From Solobacterium sp. (GTDB lineage Bacteria > Bacillota_I > Bacilli_A > Erysipelotrichales > Erysipelotrichaceae), in the NCBI GenBank assembly GCA_024680365.1, contig JAILCN010000073.1, positions 1 to 51,673 on the forward strand: a stretch of 51,673 bases of DNA, in the 5' to 3' direction. The notes beneath the pieces were generated by a model that worked only from the letters and a program-made list of their open reading frames with translations, was not told where the DNA came from and did no database searches. This document shows, in pieces, positions 7,575 through 16,025 of the stretch. Both the position numbers and the translations under genes were made by a program. Numbering within the stretch: position 1 is the stretch's first letter; every line of letters starts with the position of its first letter.

Positions 7575-9458
7575 ATGGCAGAAGGATTTCTTCCCGTCTC
7601 GAAGCGGGACATGATTGAAAGAGGAATTGCACAGATGGATTTTGTCTACGTGTGCGGCGACGCGTATGTGGATCATTCATCGTTCGGCGCTGCGATCATC
7701 TGCCGGCTGCTGGAGGCGCACGGCTATACGGTCGGCATGATCGCCCAGCCGGACTGGCGGAAGGATGACAGCATCAATGTGTTCGGAGAACCGAGACTTG
7801 CTTTTCTGGTGTCTTCCGGAAACATGGATTCCATGGTCAACCACTACACCGTCGCGAAAAAAAGAAGACAGTTTGACGCCTACAGTCCGGGCGGCGTGAT
7901 CGGAAAGCGTCCGGATTACGCGGTCACTGTCTACTGCAACCTGATCCGCAGGACATATAAGAAAACACCGATCATCATCGGCGGCATCGAGGCAAGTCTG
8001 CGCCGGCTCGGCCATTATGACTACTGGTCTGACAAGGTCAGAAGGTCGGTGCTTCTCGATTCCGGTGCGGATCTGATCTCCTACGGAATGGGCGAGATCA
8101 GCATTCCCGAGATCGCGGATGCCCTTGCCAGCGGTCTGGATGTGAAAGACATTACGTTCATCAACGGAACGGTGTATAAGACACGGGATGAAGAAAGTAT
8201 TTTTGAAGGTGTCAGACTGCCGGACTTTGAAGCCATCCGCGATGACAAAAAGAAATACGCAGAGAGTTTCCGGATCCAGTATCAGAATACGGATCCCTTT
8301 ACGGCAAAGCGTCTGTATGAATGCTATGACGGAAAAATGTTCGTCGTACAGAATCCGCCGGCCCGGCCGCTGACCGTTTATGAGATGGACGCGGTCTACC
8401 GCATGCCGTTCATGCGCGCCTATCATCCGATGTATGAAAAAGCCGGCGGCATTCCTGCCCTGGGCGAGATCAAATACTCGCTGACCTCCAACCGCGGCTG
8501 TTTCGGCGAATGCAATTTCTGTGCCCTGACCTTCCACCAGGGCAGGATCGTGCAGGTGAGAAGCCACGAATCGATCATAGAGGAAGCGAAGATCTTTACG
8601 AAGGAAAAAGGCTTCAAGGGATATATTCATGACGTCGGCGGTCCGACTGCCCAGTTCCGGCGGCCGGCCTGTGACAAGCAGCTTACGCACGGCGCCTGCA
8701 CGCATCGCAAGTGCCTGTATCCGAAGCCCTGTCCCAATCTGAAAGTCGATCATAGCGACTATCTGGAGCTGCTGCGGAAACTGCGGGCGCTGCCGAAGGT
8801 GAAGAAGGTTTTTGTGCGCTCCGGCATCCGCTTTGACTATCTGCTTGCGGACAGTGATCAGACCTTCCTGAAAGAGCTGTGCCAGTATCATATCAGCGGC
8901 CAGCTGCGGGTCGCTCCCGAGCATATTTCCGACAACGTGCTTTCGAAGATGGGCAAACCCGGCGTTGCCGTTTACAACCGGTTCATCAAGCGGTTCGATC
9001 AGGTGAACAAGGAGATCGGAAAAGAGCAGTATGCGATCCCGTATCTGATGTCTTCTCATCCGGGAAGCACGCTGAAAGATGCGATCGCACTTGCGGAATA
9101 TCTCCATGAACACCGTCTGAATCCGGAACAGGTACAGGATTTCTATCCGACGCCGTCCACGATCTCCACGTGCATGTATTACACCGGTCTGGATCCGGAG
9201 ACGATGAAGCCGGTCTATGTTGCCCGCAATCCGCATGAAAAGGCAATGCAGAGAGCACTGATCCAGTACCGCAGTCCTTCCAACTATGATCTGGTAAAAG
9301 AAGCGCTGGAGAAGGAACACAGACAGGATCTGATCGGTTTCGGACCGAAGTGTCTGATCCCGCCGCGCAAAATGGGACCGAGGAACGACAAGGAACGAAG
9401 ACCGGAAAACAAAGACCGGAAAAACAATAAAGGAAAAACAGGCAGACGCAGAGTATGA
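7575..9458 (+). CDS. ygiQ: YgiQ-family radical SAM protein (UPF0313)
   Basis: The 627-residue length and the sequence MAEGFLPVSKRDM...DFVYVCGDAYVDH at the start are typical of the YgiQ family. The radical SAM 4Fe-4S ligands are C309, C313 and C316 in GCFGECNFC. The N-terminal part resembles a B12-binding-like region and the C-terminus is a basic tail (Lys/Arg/Asn rich). The reaction is unknown for the family. A TATAAT -10 lies at 7546-7551, but the -35 and the ribosome binding site are weak. The next gene overlaps by 4 bp, so this heads the ygiQ-pcrA-bcp-yaaA operon. Confidence 0.9.
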   Translation: MAEGFLPVSKRDMIERGIAQMDFVYVCGDAYVDHSSFGAAIICRLLEAHGYTVGMIAQPDWRKDDSINVFGEPRLAFLVSSGNMDSMVNHYTVAKKRRQFDAYSPGGVIGKRPDYAVTVYCNLIRRTYKKTPIIIGGIEASLRRLGHYDYWSDKVRRSVLLDSGADLISYGMGEISIPEIADALASGLDVKDITFINGTVYKTRDEESIFEGVRLPDFEAIRDDKKKYAESFRIQYQNTDPFTAKRLYECYDGKMFVVQNPPARPLTVYEMDAVYRMPFMRAYHPMYEKAGGIPALGEIKYSLTSNRGCFGECNFCALTFHQGRIVQVRSHESIIEEAKIFTKEKGFKGYIHDVGGPTAQFRRPACDKQLTHGACTHRKCLYPKPCPNLKVDHSDYLELLRKLRALPKVKKVFVRSGIRFDYLLADSDQTFLKELCQYHISGQLRVAPEHISDNVLSKMGKPGVAVYNRFIKRFDQVNKEIGKEQYAIPYLMSSHPGSTLKDAIALAEYLHEHRLNPEQVQDFYPTPSTISTCMYYTGLDPETMKPVYVARNPHEKAMQRALIQYRSPSNYDLVKEALEKEHRQDLIGFGPKCLIPPRKMGPRNDKERRPENKDRKNNKGKTGRRRV

Positions 9459-11635
9459 GTGAAGATCTTCTGAAAGAACTGAATGCAGAACAGAAAGAAG
9501 CGGTGACAGAGACCGAAGGTTTTATCCGTGTGATCGCGGGTGCCGGTTCCGGCAAGACGCGGGCTCTGACGCACCGGTTTGCCTGGCTGGTGAATGAACT
9601 CGGCATCCGGCCCAACCGGATCCTTTGCGTGACGTTTACCAACAAGGCGGCAGCCGAAATGCGTTCGCGCATCCGGGTGCTGACCGGTGACAGCGATACC
9701 GGCTTTATCAATACCTTCCACGGCTTCTGTGTTTCCGTTCTGCAGGAAGACTCGCACGCGATCAATTATCCGAAGAGCTTTCTGGTGCTGGATAATTCCG
9801 ACATCGATCAGATGCTGGAGATCATTTATGAAGAGCGCGGGCTGACGCTGCGGGATATGACATACGCAGCTGCCAGGGATTACTTTGAAATGCGCAAAGG
9901 TCTGTATGAGCCGGATTACTATAAATATCTGATCGATCTTTCTGCCGAGGAGCTTCACCGCCGCTTCCTGGAAGCGATCGATCTGAAGGATATTCTGTTC
10001 TACGGATATCTGTGGCAGGAGAAGAAATGCTTCGGCATGGACTACAACGACCTGCTGTTTCTGACGATGCATATCTTCAAGACAAGGGATGAGATCGCAT
10101 TGAAGTGGCAGAAGCGGCTGGAATATATCATGATCGATGAGTTTCAGGATATCGATCCGCCTCAGTATGAGCTGATGAAGATTCTGAGCGCATATCACGG
10201 CAACCTGTTCATTGTCGGTGATCCGGATCAGACGATCTATACGTGGCGCGGCGCCAATGTCCGCTTTCTGATGGACTTTGACAAAGATTTTTCCAATGTG
10301 AAGACGATCATGATGATGCGGAACTACCGCTCCACACCGCAGATCCTGCGGGCTGCTGATTCACTGATCGAAAAGAACCGGTACCGGATCGAGAAACATC
10401 TGATTCCGGTGCTCGAAGACGGTCAGGACGTACGCTATCATCATTCCGTCTCGCAGGAAAAGGAAGCGGTGTGGATCGCGGAAGAGATCCAGAAGCTTCT
10501 GAAGCAGGGGGGCAGCCGGAAGGACATTGCCGTGCTGTACCGGGCGCATTATGTAAGCCGTTCCATTGAGGATGTGCTCATCCGGGAAGAGATCCCGTAC
10601 CGGATCTACAGCGGCGTGCAGTTCTTCCAGCGGGCTGAGATCAAAGACGCGCTGGCATATCTGCGGATGCTGGCATTTAAAGATGATCTTTCCCTGATGC
10701 GGATCATCAACCTGCCGCGCCGGAACTTTGGAAAACGGCGGATGGCATATCTGCAGGAGAAAGCGCAGGAAAGCGGAATGAGCCTGTATGAAACGCTGCA
10801 GATGCATATTGAGGACGAGATCTTCACGTCAACGAAGGCAAAGCAGTTCATCGAGCTGATCGAATCACAGCGCCGCAATACGGAACGGCCGGTCTCGGAG
10901 ATCCTCAGTGATATTCTTGAGGCGAGCGGCTATGAACGGATGCTGAGAACAGCCGGCAGTCAGGAACGGCTGGACAATCTGGCGGAGCTGCGTCAGTCCA
11001 TTTATGAATACGAAACGACCTGCGGAGAGGAAACAGATCTTTCCGCTTACCTGAACCATATCGCGCTTCTGACCAATCTGGACGCCGATCCTGGTACGGA
11101 TGCCGTCAAGCTGATGACGATCCATTCCGCCAAGGGTCTTGAGTTTCCGTATGTCTTCCTGTGCGGCATGAATGAAGGCATCCTGCCGAGCCGCAAGACA
11201 GCGGATGAAGCGGGAATGGAGGAAGAACGCAGGCTTGCCTACGTTGCCTGCACAAGAGCGGAAAAGGGGCTGTACCTTTCCGACAGTGAAGGCAGGAACT
11301 TCGATCATACGATCCGCTATGTATCAAGATTTGTACTCGATATCGATCCTCCGTACATCGTGTATGACACGGAGATCCCCGATTCCCTGATCAAAGAGAC
11401 AAAGGAATATGTGCGCCGGCTCAGCCGGAAGCTGGCCCCGGCAGACACAGATCTGCCCTTTGCACCGGGCATGCGGGTCAGGCACGCGGTGTTTGGCGAA
11501 GGCACGGTGGAACGGATCGATACGGAAGAAGAAAAAGCGGTATTTGTCAGATTCGACAAGATGGCAACGGTCCGAGGCATTGCCCTCAGGGCAGCTGACA
11601 AACTGACGCCGCTGAATGAAAATAAGGAGAAATGA
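9455..11635 (+). CDS. pcrA: UvrD/PcrA-family DNA helicase
   Basis: The 726-residue protein has the superfamily 1A helicase motifs: Q motif LNAEQKEAV, Walker A AGAGSGKT, Walker B DEFQD, motif III GDPDQTIYTWRG, motif V TIHSAKGLEFPYVF and motif VI VACTRAEKGLYLS. The C-terminus (FGEGTVERIDT...) is the Tudor-like tail that in PcrA/UvrD binds RNA polymerase. It unwinds DNA 3'-5' in repair and in replication-transcription conflict resolution. The start overlaps the ygiQ stop as ATGA. It is distinct from AddA at 22-25 kb. Confidence 0.9.
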   Translation: MSEDLLKELNAEQKEAVTETEGFIRVIAGAGSGKTRALTHRFAWLVNELGIRPNRILCVTFTNKAAAEMRSRIRVLTGDSDTGFINTFHGFCVSVLQEDSHAINYPKSFLVLDNSDIDQMLEIIYEERGLTLRDMTYAAARDYFEMRKGLYEPDYYKYLIDLSAEELHRRFLEAIDLKDILFYGYLWQEKKCFGMDYNDLLFLTMHIFKTRDEIALKWQKRLEYIMIDEFQDIDPPQYELMKILSAYHGNLFIVGDPDQTIYTWRGANVRFLMDFDKDFSNVKTIMMMRNYRSTPQILRAADSLIEKNRYRIEKHLIPVLEDGQDVRYHHSVSQEKEAVWIAEEIQKLLKQGGSRKDIAVLYRAHYVSRSIEDVLIREEIPYRIYSGVQFFQRAEIKDALAYLRMLAFKDDLSLMRIINLPRRNFGKRRMAYLQEKAQESGMSLYETLQMHIEDEIFTSTKAKQFIELIESQRRNTERPVSEILSDILEASGYERMLRTAGSQERLDNLAELRQSIYEYETTCGEETDLSAYLNHIALLTNLDADPGTDAVKLMTIHSAKGLEFPYVFLCGMNEGILPSRKTADEAGMEEERRLAYVACTRAEKGLYLSDSEGRNFDHTIRYVSRFVLDIDPPYIVYDTEIPDSLIKETKEYVRRLSRKLAPADTDLPFAPGMRVRHAVFGEGTVERIDTEEEKAVFVRFDKMATVRGIALRAADKLTPLNENKEK

Positions 11636-11636
11636 T

Positions 11637-12089
11637 ATGCTTGAGATCGGAACAAAAGCACCGGAATTCACACTGGCGGACCAGAACGGCGAACTGCATT
11701 CGCTGAGCGGTTACCGCGGACAGAAAGTCATTCTGTATTTCTATCCGAAGGATTCTACGGCCGGATGCACGAAAGAAGCGTGCGGCTTCCGGGACAGATA
11801 TCCTGATATCAGAGAAAAGGGAGCAGTTGTCCTTGGTGTTTCCAAAGACAGCGTGAAGTCACATAAAAACTTTGCGGAAAAACAGGAGCTTCCGTTTACA
11901 CTGCTTTCTGATCCTGACAAGGAAGTCATCCAGCTGTATGACGTCTGGCAGGAAAAGACGATGTACGGGAAAAAGGTATTCGGCGTGGAACGAAGCACAT
12001 ATCTCATCGATGAAGACGGTGTTATCATAAAAACATACCGCAAGGTGAAAGCCGCTTCCCACCCCGATGAGATCGCCGGAGATCTGTGA
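11637..12089 (+). CDS. bcp: Thiol peroxidase, Bcp/PrxQ-type peroxiredoxin
   Basis: The 150-residue peroxiredoxin has its peroxidatic Cys at C44 and resolving Cys at C49 (GCTKEAC), the atypical 2-Cys PrxQ arrangement in which both lie on one helix. It reduces hydrogen peroxide and organic peroxides using thioredoxin. I choose the ATG at 11637, which follows the pcrA stop by one base and has AAGGAG at 11624-11629; the ORF track's 11616 start would lie inside pcrA. It is followed by yaaA, another peroxide-stress gene, with a 1-base overlap. Confidence 0.93.
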   Translation: MLEIGTKAPEFTLADQNGELHSLSGYRGQKVILYFYPKDSTAGCTKEACGFRDRYPDIREKGAVVLGVSKDSVKSHKNFAEKQELPFTLLSDPDKEVIQLYDVWQEKTMYGKKVFGVERSTYLIDEDGVIIKTYRKVKAASHPDEIAGDL

Positions 12090-12835
12090 TGAAGATCATT
12101 CTTTCGCCTGCCAAGACGATGCGCAGGGCAGATGATGATTTCTCTCATGAGAGTCTGCCGGTCTTTCTGGAACGGACAGAGATCCTTCTGGAAAAGATGC
12201 GCGGGATGGATCATGACGGACTGAAAAAGCTGTGGAACTGCAGTGAGAAACTGACGAAGGAAAACATGGAGCGGCTGGCTGTCATGGATCTTGAAAATAC
12301 GCTTTCGCCGGCGCTGTTCGCCTACATCGGCCTGGCGTTCCAGCATCTGGCAGCCAATGCGATGACGGAGGAACAGCTGGCATATCTGCGGGAACATCTG
12401 TACATTCTCAGCGGCTTCTACGGAGCTCTGAAGCCGTTTGACGGCGTCACGCCGTATCGTCTGGAAATGCAGGCGGTCTTTCCGGACGGCATGGATCTGT
12501 ATGCGTTCTGGGATGCATCGGTCCATGATGAAGTGATGCGGAATGATCAGACGGTGATCAATCTTGCGTCTAAGGAATATTCCCGTGTGATCAGCGATCA
12601 TCTGCGGCCGCAGGAACACATGATTACCTGTGTATTTGCCCAGGAGCACGGGAGAAAGATCAGAACAAAAGGAACACTTGCCAAGATGGCCCGCGGCACG
12701 ATGGTCTGGTGGATGAGTGAAAACAATATCACGGATCCGGAAGATCTGAAACAGTTTGACGCAGGCTACCGGTATAGTGAGAAAGATTCAGACCGGGATA
12801 CATTTGTTTTTCTGGAAGAAGGGAAGAGACTATGA
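12089..12835 (+). CDS. yaaA: Peroxide stress protein YaaA (DUF328 family)
   Basis: The 248-residue protein starts with the family signature MKIILSPAKTM and contains YGALKPFDGVTPYRLEMQ and INLASKEYS segments. In E. coli YaaA limits free iron and DNA damage during peroxide stress and binds DNA. A GTG at 12086 is also in frame, but the ATG at 12089 (TGATG overlap with bcp) matches the family N-terminus. Its place right after bcp and behind a helicase fits a peroxide and DNA-protection operon. Confidence 0.92.
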   Translation: MKIILSPAKTMRRADDDFSHESLPVFLERTEILLEKMRGMDHDGLKKLWNCSEKLTKENMERLAVMDLENTLSPALFAYIGLAFQHLAANAMTEEQLAYLREHLYILSGFYGALKPFDGVTPYRLEMQAVFPDGMDLYAFWDASVHDEVMRNDQTVINLASKEYSRVISDHLRPQEHMITCVFAQEHGRKIRTKGTLAKMARGTMVWWMSENNITDPEDLKQFDAGYRYSEKDSDRDTFVFLEEGKRL

Positions 12836-13272
12836 GTTATCAGACAGAAGAGATCAGTGAAGCGGTCAATGCCGCGAATGAAGCGCTGTATTATCTCGGC
12901 ATTGCCGATGAAAAGCTGCAGTCTGCCAGAGGCTGGGGAATTGCCGACCTGCTCGGCGGCAAGATGATCACAACGATGATCAAGCGTTCCCGCATGCGGG
13001 AAGCAGAAGACGCGATGCGCAATGCCAAGCAGGCACTTGACGTGCTGACAGAGGAACTTCAGGATATCAGAGGATATGAAGAGCTGGATCTGACCCTGGG
13101 CAGCTATCTCGGCATTTCTGATTTCCTTTTTGACAACGCCATTGTCGACGCGATGGCACAGGCCAGGATCTCCCGGGCAGCGCAGGACGTCAGAAACATC
13201 ATGAGCGAGGTAGAGGGCATTCTGGATGCGCTCTCTGATATTGCGGCGGAAGCTGAGCGCAGCGGGGAGTAA
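12832..13272 (+). CDS. Conserved helical protein of unknown function, 146 aa
   Basis: The start overlaps the yaaA stop as ATGA. The protein looks all-helical, with heptad-like stretches, a Gly-rich turn (GWGIADLLGGKM) and an acidic C-terminus. It has no signal peptide; one short less polar stretch near LGSYLGISDFLF is not a convincing membrane segment. I do not recognise a named family. As the last gene of the ygiQ-pcrA-bcp-yaaA operon it may take part in stress protection, but this rests on position only. Confidence 0.75.
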   Translation: MSYQTEEISEAVNAANEALYYLGIADEKLQSARGWGIADLLGGKMITTMIKRSRMREAEDAMRNAKQALDVLTEELQDIRGYEELDLTLGSYLGISDFLFDNAIVDAMAQARISRAAQDVRNIMSEVEGILDALSDIAAEAERSGE

Positions 13273-13285
13273 AACAGCATGACAG

Positions 13286-13313
13286 AAGGATCCTGAAAAA
13301 GGATTCTTTTTTG
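13286..13313 (+). terminator. Terminator of the ygiQ-yaaA operon
   Basis: AAGGATCC (13286-13293) pairs with GGATTCTT (13301-13308; one G-U pair) and a T run follows. Confidence 0.75.
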
Positions 13314-13338
13314 ATGTGCTGACTGTTTCTGTTATCAT
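13311..13338 (+). promoter_or_regulatory. Promoter of the YhcC-like gene
   Basis: TTGATG (13311-13316), 16 nt, TATCAT (13333-13338). Transcription would begin at about 13345, practically on the start codon. The -35 overlaps the T tract of the preceding terminator. Confidence 0.5.
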
Positions 13339-13345
13339 ATGTCAT

Positions 13346-14269
13346 ATGGAACGATGGCATACGTTTCCCCAGTACTGCAGGGAAACATTCGGAAAAAAAT
13401 TGTATAAAGTTCCGCTGGACGCGCATATGACCTGTCCGAACCGTGACGGCACGAAAGGAACCGGCGGCTGTATTTTCTGCAGCGGCCGAGGATCCGGCGA
13501 GTTTGCGGTCAGCTATGACGGACAGAAGCTGAGCAGAGAAGATCTTGTCTTCAATCATACCGATGCGCCGGAAGGCAGCTATATTGCTTATTTCCAGTCT
13601 TTTACAAATACATACGCGCCTGTGCAGAGACTGGAACAGCTGTACCGTCCGTGTCTGGAGGATCCATTGTTTGCCGGCATCAGCGTCGCGACCAGACCGG
13701 ACTGTCTGCCGGAAGAAACGGTCCGCCTGCTGAGAGACCTCAGAAAGCAGTATCCTGACAAATTCATCTGGGCGGAGCTTGGTCTGCAGACCATCCACGA
13801 GAAAAGCGCGCTCTGGATGAACCGCTGCTATTCTCTGGCGGTGTTTGATGAGAGTGTAAAGCACCTGCAGGATGCCGGGATCGATGTGATCGCGCATGTG
13901 ATCATCGGTATCCCCGGTGAGACGGAAGAGGACCTGCTTGCGACGATCGCCCATCTCAATGCCCTCGGCATCAGCGGGATCAAAATGCATCTGCTGCATT
14001 ATCTTTCCGATTCCCGTCTCGGCGTGCAGCTGAAAGAAGATCCGGACGCGTATCACATCCTTTCAATGGAAGAATACGTTTCGCTTGTCTGCGCGTGTAT
14101 CGGTCATCTGGATCCTGATATCGTGATCCACCGGCTGACCGGCGACGGCGACAGGAACACGCTGCTGGCGCCGCTTTGGGCAAACGACAAACGGCGGGTG
14201 ATCAACAGCATCCGCCATGAACTGAAGGTGCGCGATATCACCCAGGGGAGTATGATCGGTTATGAATAA
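13346..14269 (+). CDS. TIGR01212-type radical SAM protein (YhcC-like)
   Basis: The 307-residue protein has the pattern FGKKLYKVPLDAHMTCPNRDG with Fe-S ligands C30, C42 and C45, spaced CxxxxxxxxxxxCxxC as in the YhcC/TIGR01212 family, whose reaction is not established. The ORF track starts at 13316, but the first ten residues are unlike the family and cross the promoter; the ATG at 13346 gives the expected N-terminus. No Shine-Dalgarno sequence is present and the likely transcription start is at the ATG, so it may be leaderless. The following gene overlaps by 8 bp. Confidence 0.88.
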   Translation: MERWHTFPQYCRETFGKKLYKVPLDAHMTCPNRDGTKGTGGCIFCSGRGSGEFAVSYDGQKLSREDLVFNHTDAPEGSYIAYFQSFTNTYAPVQRLEQLYRPCLEDPLFAGISVATRPDCLPEETVRLLRDLRKQYPDKFIWAELGLQTIHEKSALWMNRCYSLAVFDESVKHLQDAGIDVIAHVIIGIPGETEEDLLATIAHLNALGISGIKMHLLHYLSDSRLGVQLKEDPDAYHILSMEEYVSLVCACIGHLDPDIVIHRLTGDGDRNTLLAPLWANDKRRVINSIRHELKVRDITQGSMIGYE

Positions 14270-14657
14270 AAGAAAACTGCTGAAGATCCTGAAAGGATCC
14301 GGACTGGAATACGAGATCGTCTGCGATGCCCGGCAGTATGGAGAAACGCTCTTTGGCCGCCGGGAAAAAGAGTGCTTTCTGTTTCTTGCGAAAGAAGGAA
14401 ACTGTCTGTCCGCTGAGAAACTGGCGGCAGATGCAGGACTGTCTGACGTAAAAGCAGAAGATCTGCCGAAGCGCTGGCTCAGACTGGCGGAGCGTGACCG
14501 GCTGTGCGTATGCATTGACCGCAGCCTGCAGGATCAAAAAACAGCTCTCAGACTCAGTGACAGCGAGTTTCTGGTGATGCGGACGGCAGATCTCAGAGAC
14601 ATCCTGAAACAGTGCGGGATCCCGACTGTGTATTTCCTTCCGCACCAGATCATCTGA
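14262..14657 (+). CDS. Hypothetical protein, 131 aa
   Basis: The gene overlaps the radical SAM gene by 8 bp and is therefore co-translated with it. The product is a small basic soluble protein with a mixed alpha/beta pattern (LKGSGLEYEIVCDARQYGETLFGRREKECFLFL). Two Cys are near each other in LCVCID. I recognise no family; a partner role for the radical SAM enzyme is only a positional guess. Confidence 0.65.
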   Translation: MNKRKLLKILKGSGLEYEIVCDARQYGETLFGRREKECFLFLAKEGNCLSAEKLAADAGLSDVKAEDLPKRWLRLAERDRLCVCIDRSLQDQKTALRLSDSEFLVMRTADLRDILKQCGIPTVYFLPHQII

Positions 14658-14666
14658 GCAAAATCA

Positions 14667-14695
14667 TTGACGTGAAACAGGCAATTGTATTAATA
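14667..14695 (+). promoter_or_regulatory. Promoter of larC-amidohydrolase
   Basis: TTGACG (14667-14672), 17 nt, TTAATA (14690-14695), with an AAGGGAGA ribosome binding site downstream. Confidence 0.6.
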
Positions 14696-14716
14696 AAGGG
14701 AAAAGGGAGAATACAG

Positions 14717-16021
14717 ATGAAAACATTATATATTGAATGCCGGATGGGTGCAGCCGGCGACATGCTGAATGCGGCCCTGAGCGAGCTTGTCGACCAGCAG
14801 GCGTATCTCGGCAAGATGAACTCCATCGGCCTTGAAGGGATCACCTTCAAAGCGGAACCATCTGTCAAATGCGGCATCCACGGAACCCACATGTCCGTCC
14901 TGATCGACGGGGAAGAGGAAGAGACGGAAGATGTGCATGCGCATGAGCATCATGATCATGACCATGAACACCATCACCACCATGATCACGAACATGAACA
15001 TGATCATCATCACGACCATGATCATGAACACGAGCATCATCACGACCACGATCATGAGCACCACCATGATCATGACCATCATCATTCTTCCATGCAGGAT
15101 ATTACTGCGATCATTAACGGTCTGAATGTTTCCGATCAGGTAAAGAAGGACGCGATCGCTGTCTACGGCCTTATTGCGGAGGCTGAGAGCGCCGCGCACA
15201 ATACGACAGTAGATCAGATCCATTTCCATGAAGTCGGCTCCAGAGACGCTGTAGCGGACGTTGTGGGCGTCTGTGTGCTGATGGAAATGATCGGTGCGGA
15301 AAGAGTGTATGTATCTCCGGTCAATACCGGTTACGGAATGGTCAGATGCGCACACGGCATCCTGCCGGTGCCGGCACCTGCGACTGCGTATCTGCTTAAG
15401 GGCATTCCCACCTATGCCGGACGGTTTGAGGGAGAACTGTGCACGCCGACCGGCGCGGCACTGCTGAAGTACTTTGGGGACAGTTTTGAGAACATGCCTG
15501 TGATGAAGACGGAAAAAGTCGGCTACGGCATGGGCAAGAAAGACTTCCCGGCAGCCAATGCCGTACGCGCATTCCTGGGTGAATCTGAGGAAGACGGGGA
15601 AGTCCTGGAACTTGTCTGCAATATCGATGATGAAAGCTCTGAGGAGATCGGCTTTGCCAGCGAAGCGCTGATGGCAGCCGGTGCGCTGGACGTGTACGTG
15701 ATCGCTGCGGATATGAAAAAGAACCGTCCGGGTCATCTGTTCACCTGCATGTGCAGGATCAATGACCGGGAAAAAATGGTCGGACTGATGTTCAAACACC
15801 TGACAACCATCGGGATCCGTGAATATACATGCCGCCGTCATGCTCTGAACCGTTCGTTCCGGACAGTTGAGACAGAATACGGTCCGGTCCGGATCAAGCG
15901 CTCAGAAGGCTATGGAACGGTACGGGAAAAGGCTGAGTTTGAAGATATCGCGAAGATTGCGAAAGAACATGATCTTTCTCTGGCAGATGTCAGAAAACTG
16001 ATCACGGAAAAAGAGGGATAA
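14717..16021 (+). CDS. larC: Nickel insertion protein LarC (single ORF) with His-rich insert
   Basis: The 434-residue protein begins TLYIECRMGAAGDM, the LarC signature, and continues through HFHEVGSRDAVADVVG and GYGMVRCAHGILPVPAPAT. LarC is the CTP-dependent cyclometallase that puts nickel into the pincer cofactor of lactate racemase and related LarA enzymes. In Lactiplantibacillus plantarum it is split by a frameshift (larC1/larC2); here one intact frame spans both halves. Residues 74-123 are almost only His, Asp and Glu (32 His in 50), a likely nickel store. The start at 14717 (AAGGGAGA site) is preferred to the track's 14612. No larA, larB or larE is in the window. Confidence 0.92.
   Translation: MKTLYIECRMGAAGDMLNAALSELVDQQAYLGKMNSIGLEGITFKAEPSVKCGIHGTHMSVLIDGEEEETEDVHAHEHHDHDHEHHHHHDHEHEHDHHHDHDHEHEHHHDHDHEHHHDHDHHHSSMQDITAIINGLNVSDQVKKDAIAVYGLIAEAESAAHNTTVDQIHFHEVGSRDAVADVVGVCVLMEMIGAERVYVSPVNTGYGMVRCAHGILPVPAPATAYLLKGIPTYAGRFEGELCTPTGAALLKYFGDSFENMPVMKTEKVGYGMGKKDFPAANAVRAFLGESEEDGEVLELVCNIDDESSEEIGFASEALMAAGALDVYVIAADMKKNRPGHLFTCMCRINDREKMVGLMFKHLTTIGIREYTCRRHALNRSFRTVETEYGPVRIKRSEGYGTVREKAEFEDIAKIAKEHDLSLADVRKLITEKEG
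14936..15085 (+). repeat. Degenerate CAT/CAC-GAT/GAC repeat coding the LarC His-rich tract
   Basis: About 150 bp of imperfect trinucleotide repeats encode a His/Asp/Glu tract (residues 74-123 of LarC) with units such as HDHEH. Mixed CAT/CAC and GAT/GAC codon use keeps the DNA from being a pure repeat. Confidence 0.85.
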
Positions 16022-16025
16022 GAAT

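Noticed and set aside
7677-9320. 547-aa minus-strand ORF
   Set aside because: Complete antisense to ygiQ, which has clear radical SAM motifs; His/Ile-rich composition is typical of a shadow frame.
14726-15841. 371-aa minus-strand ORF with a Met/Val/Ile-rich stretch
   Set aside because: It is the shadow of larC; the odd composition is the complement of the His-codon repeat. No ribosome binding site.
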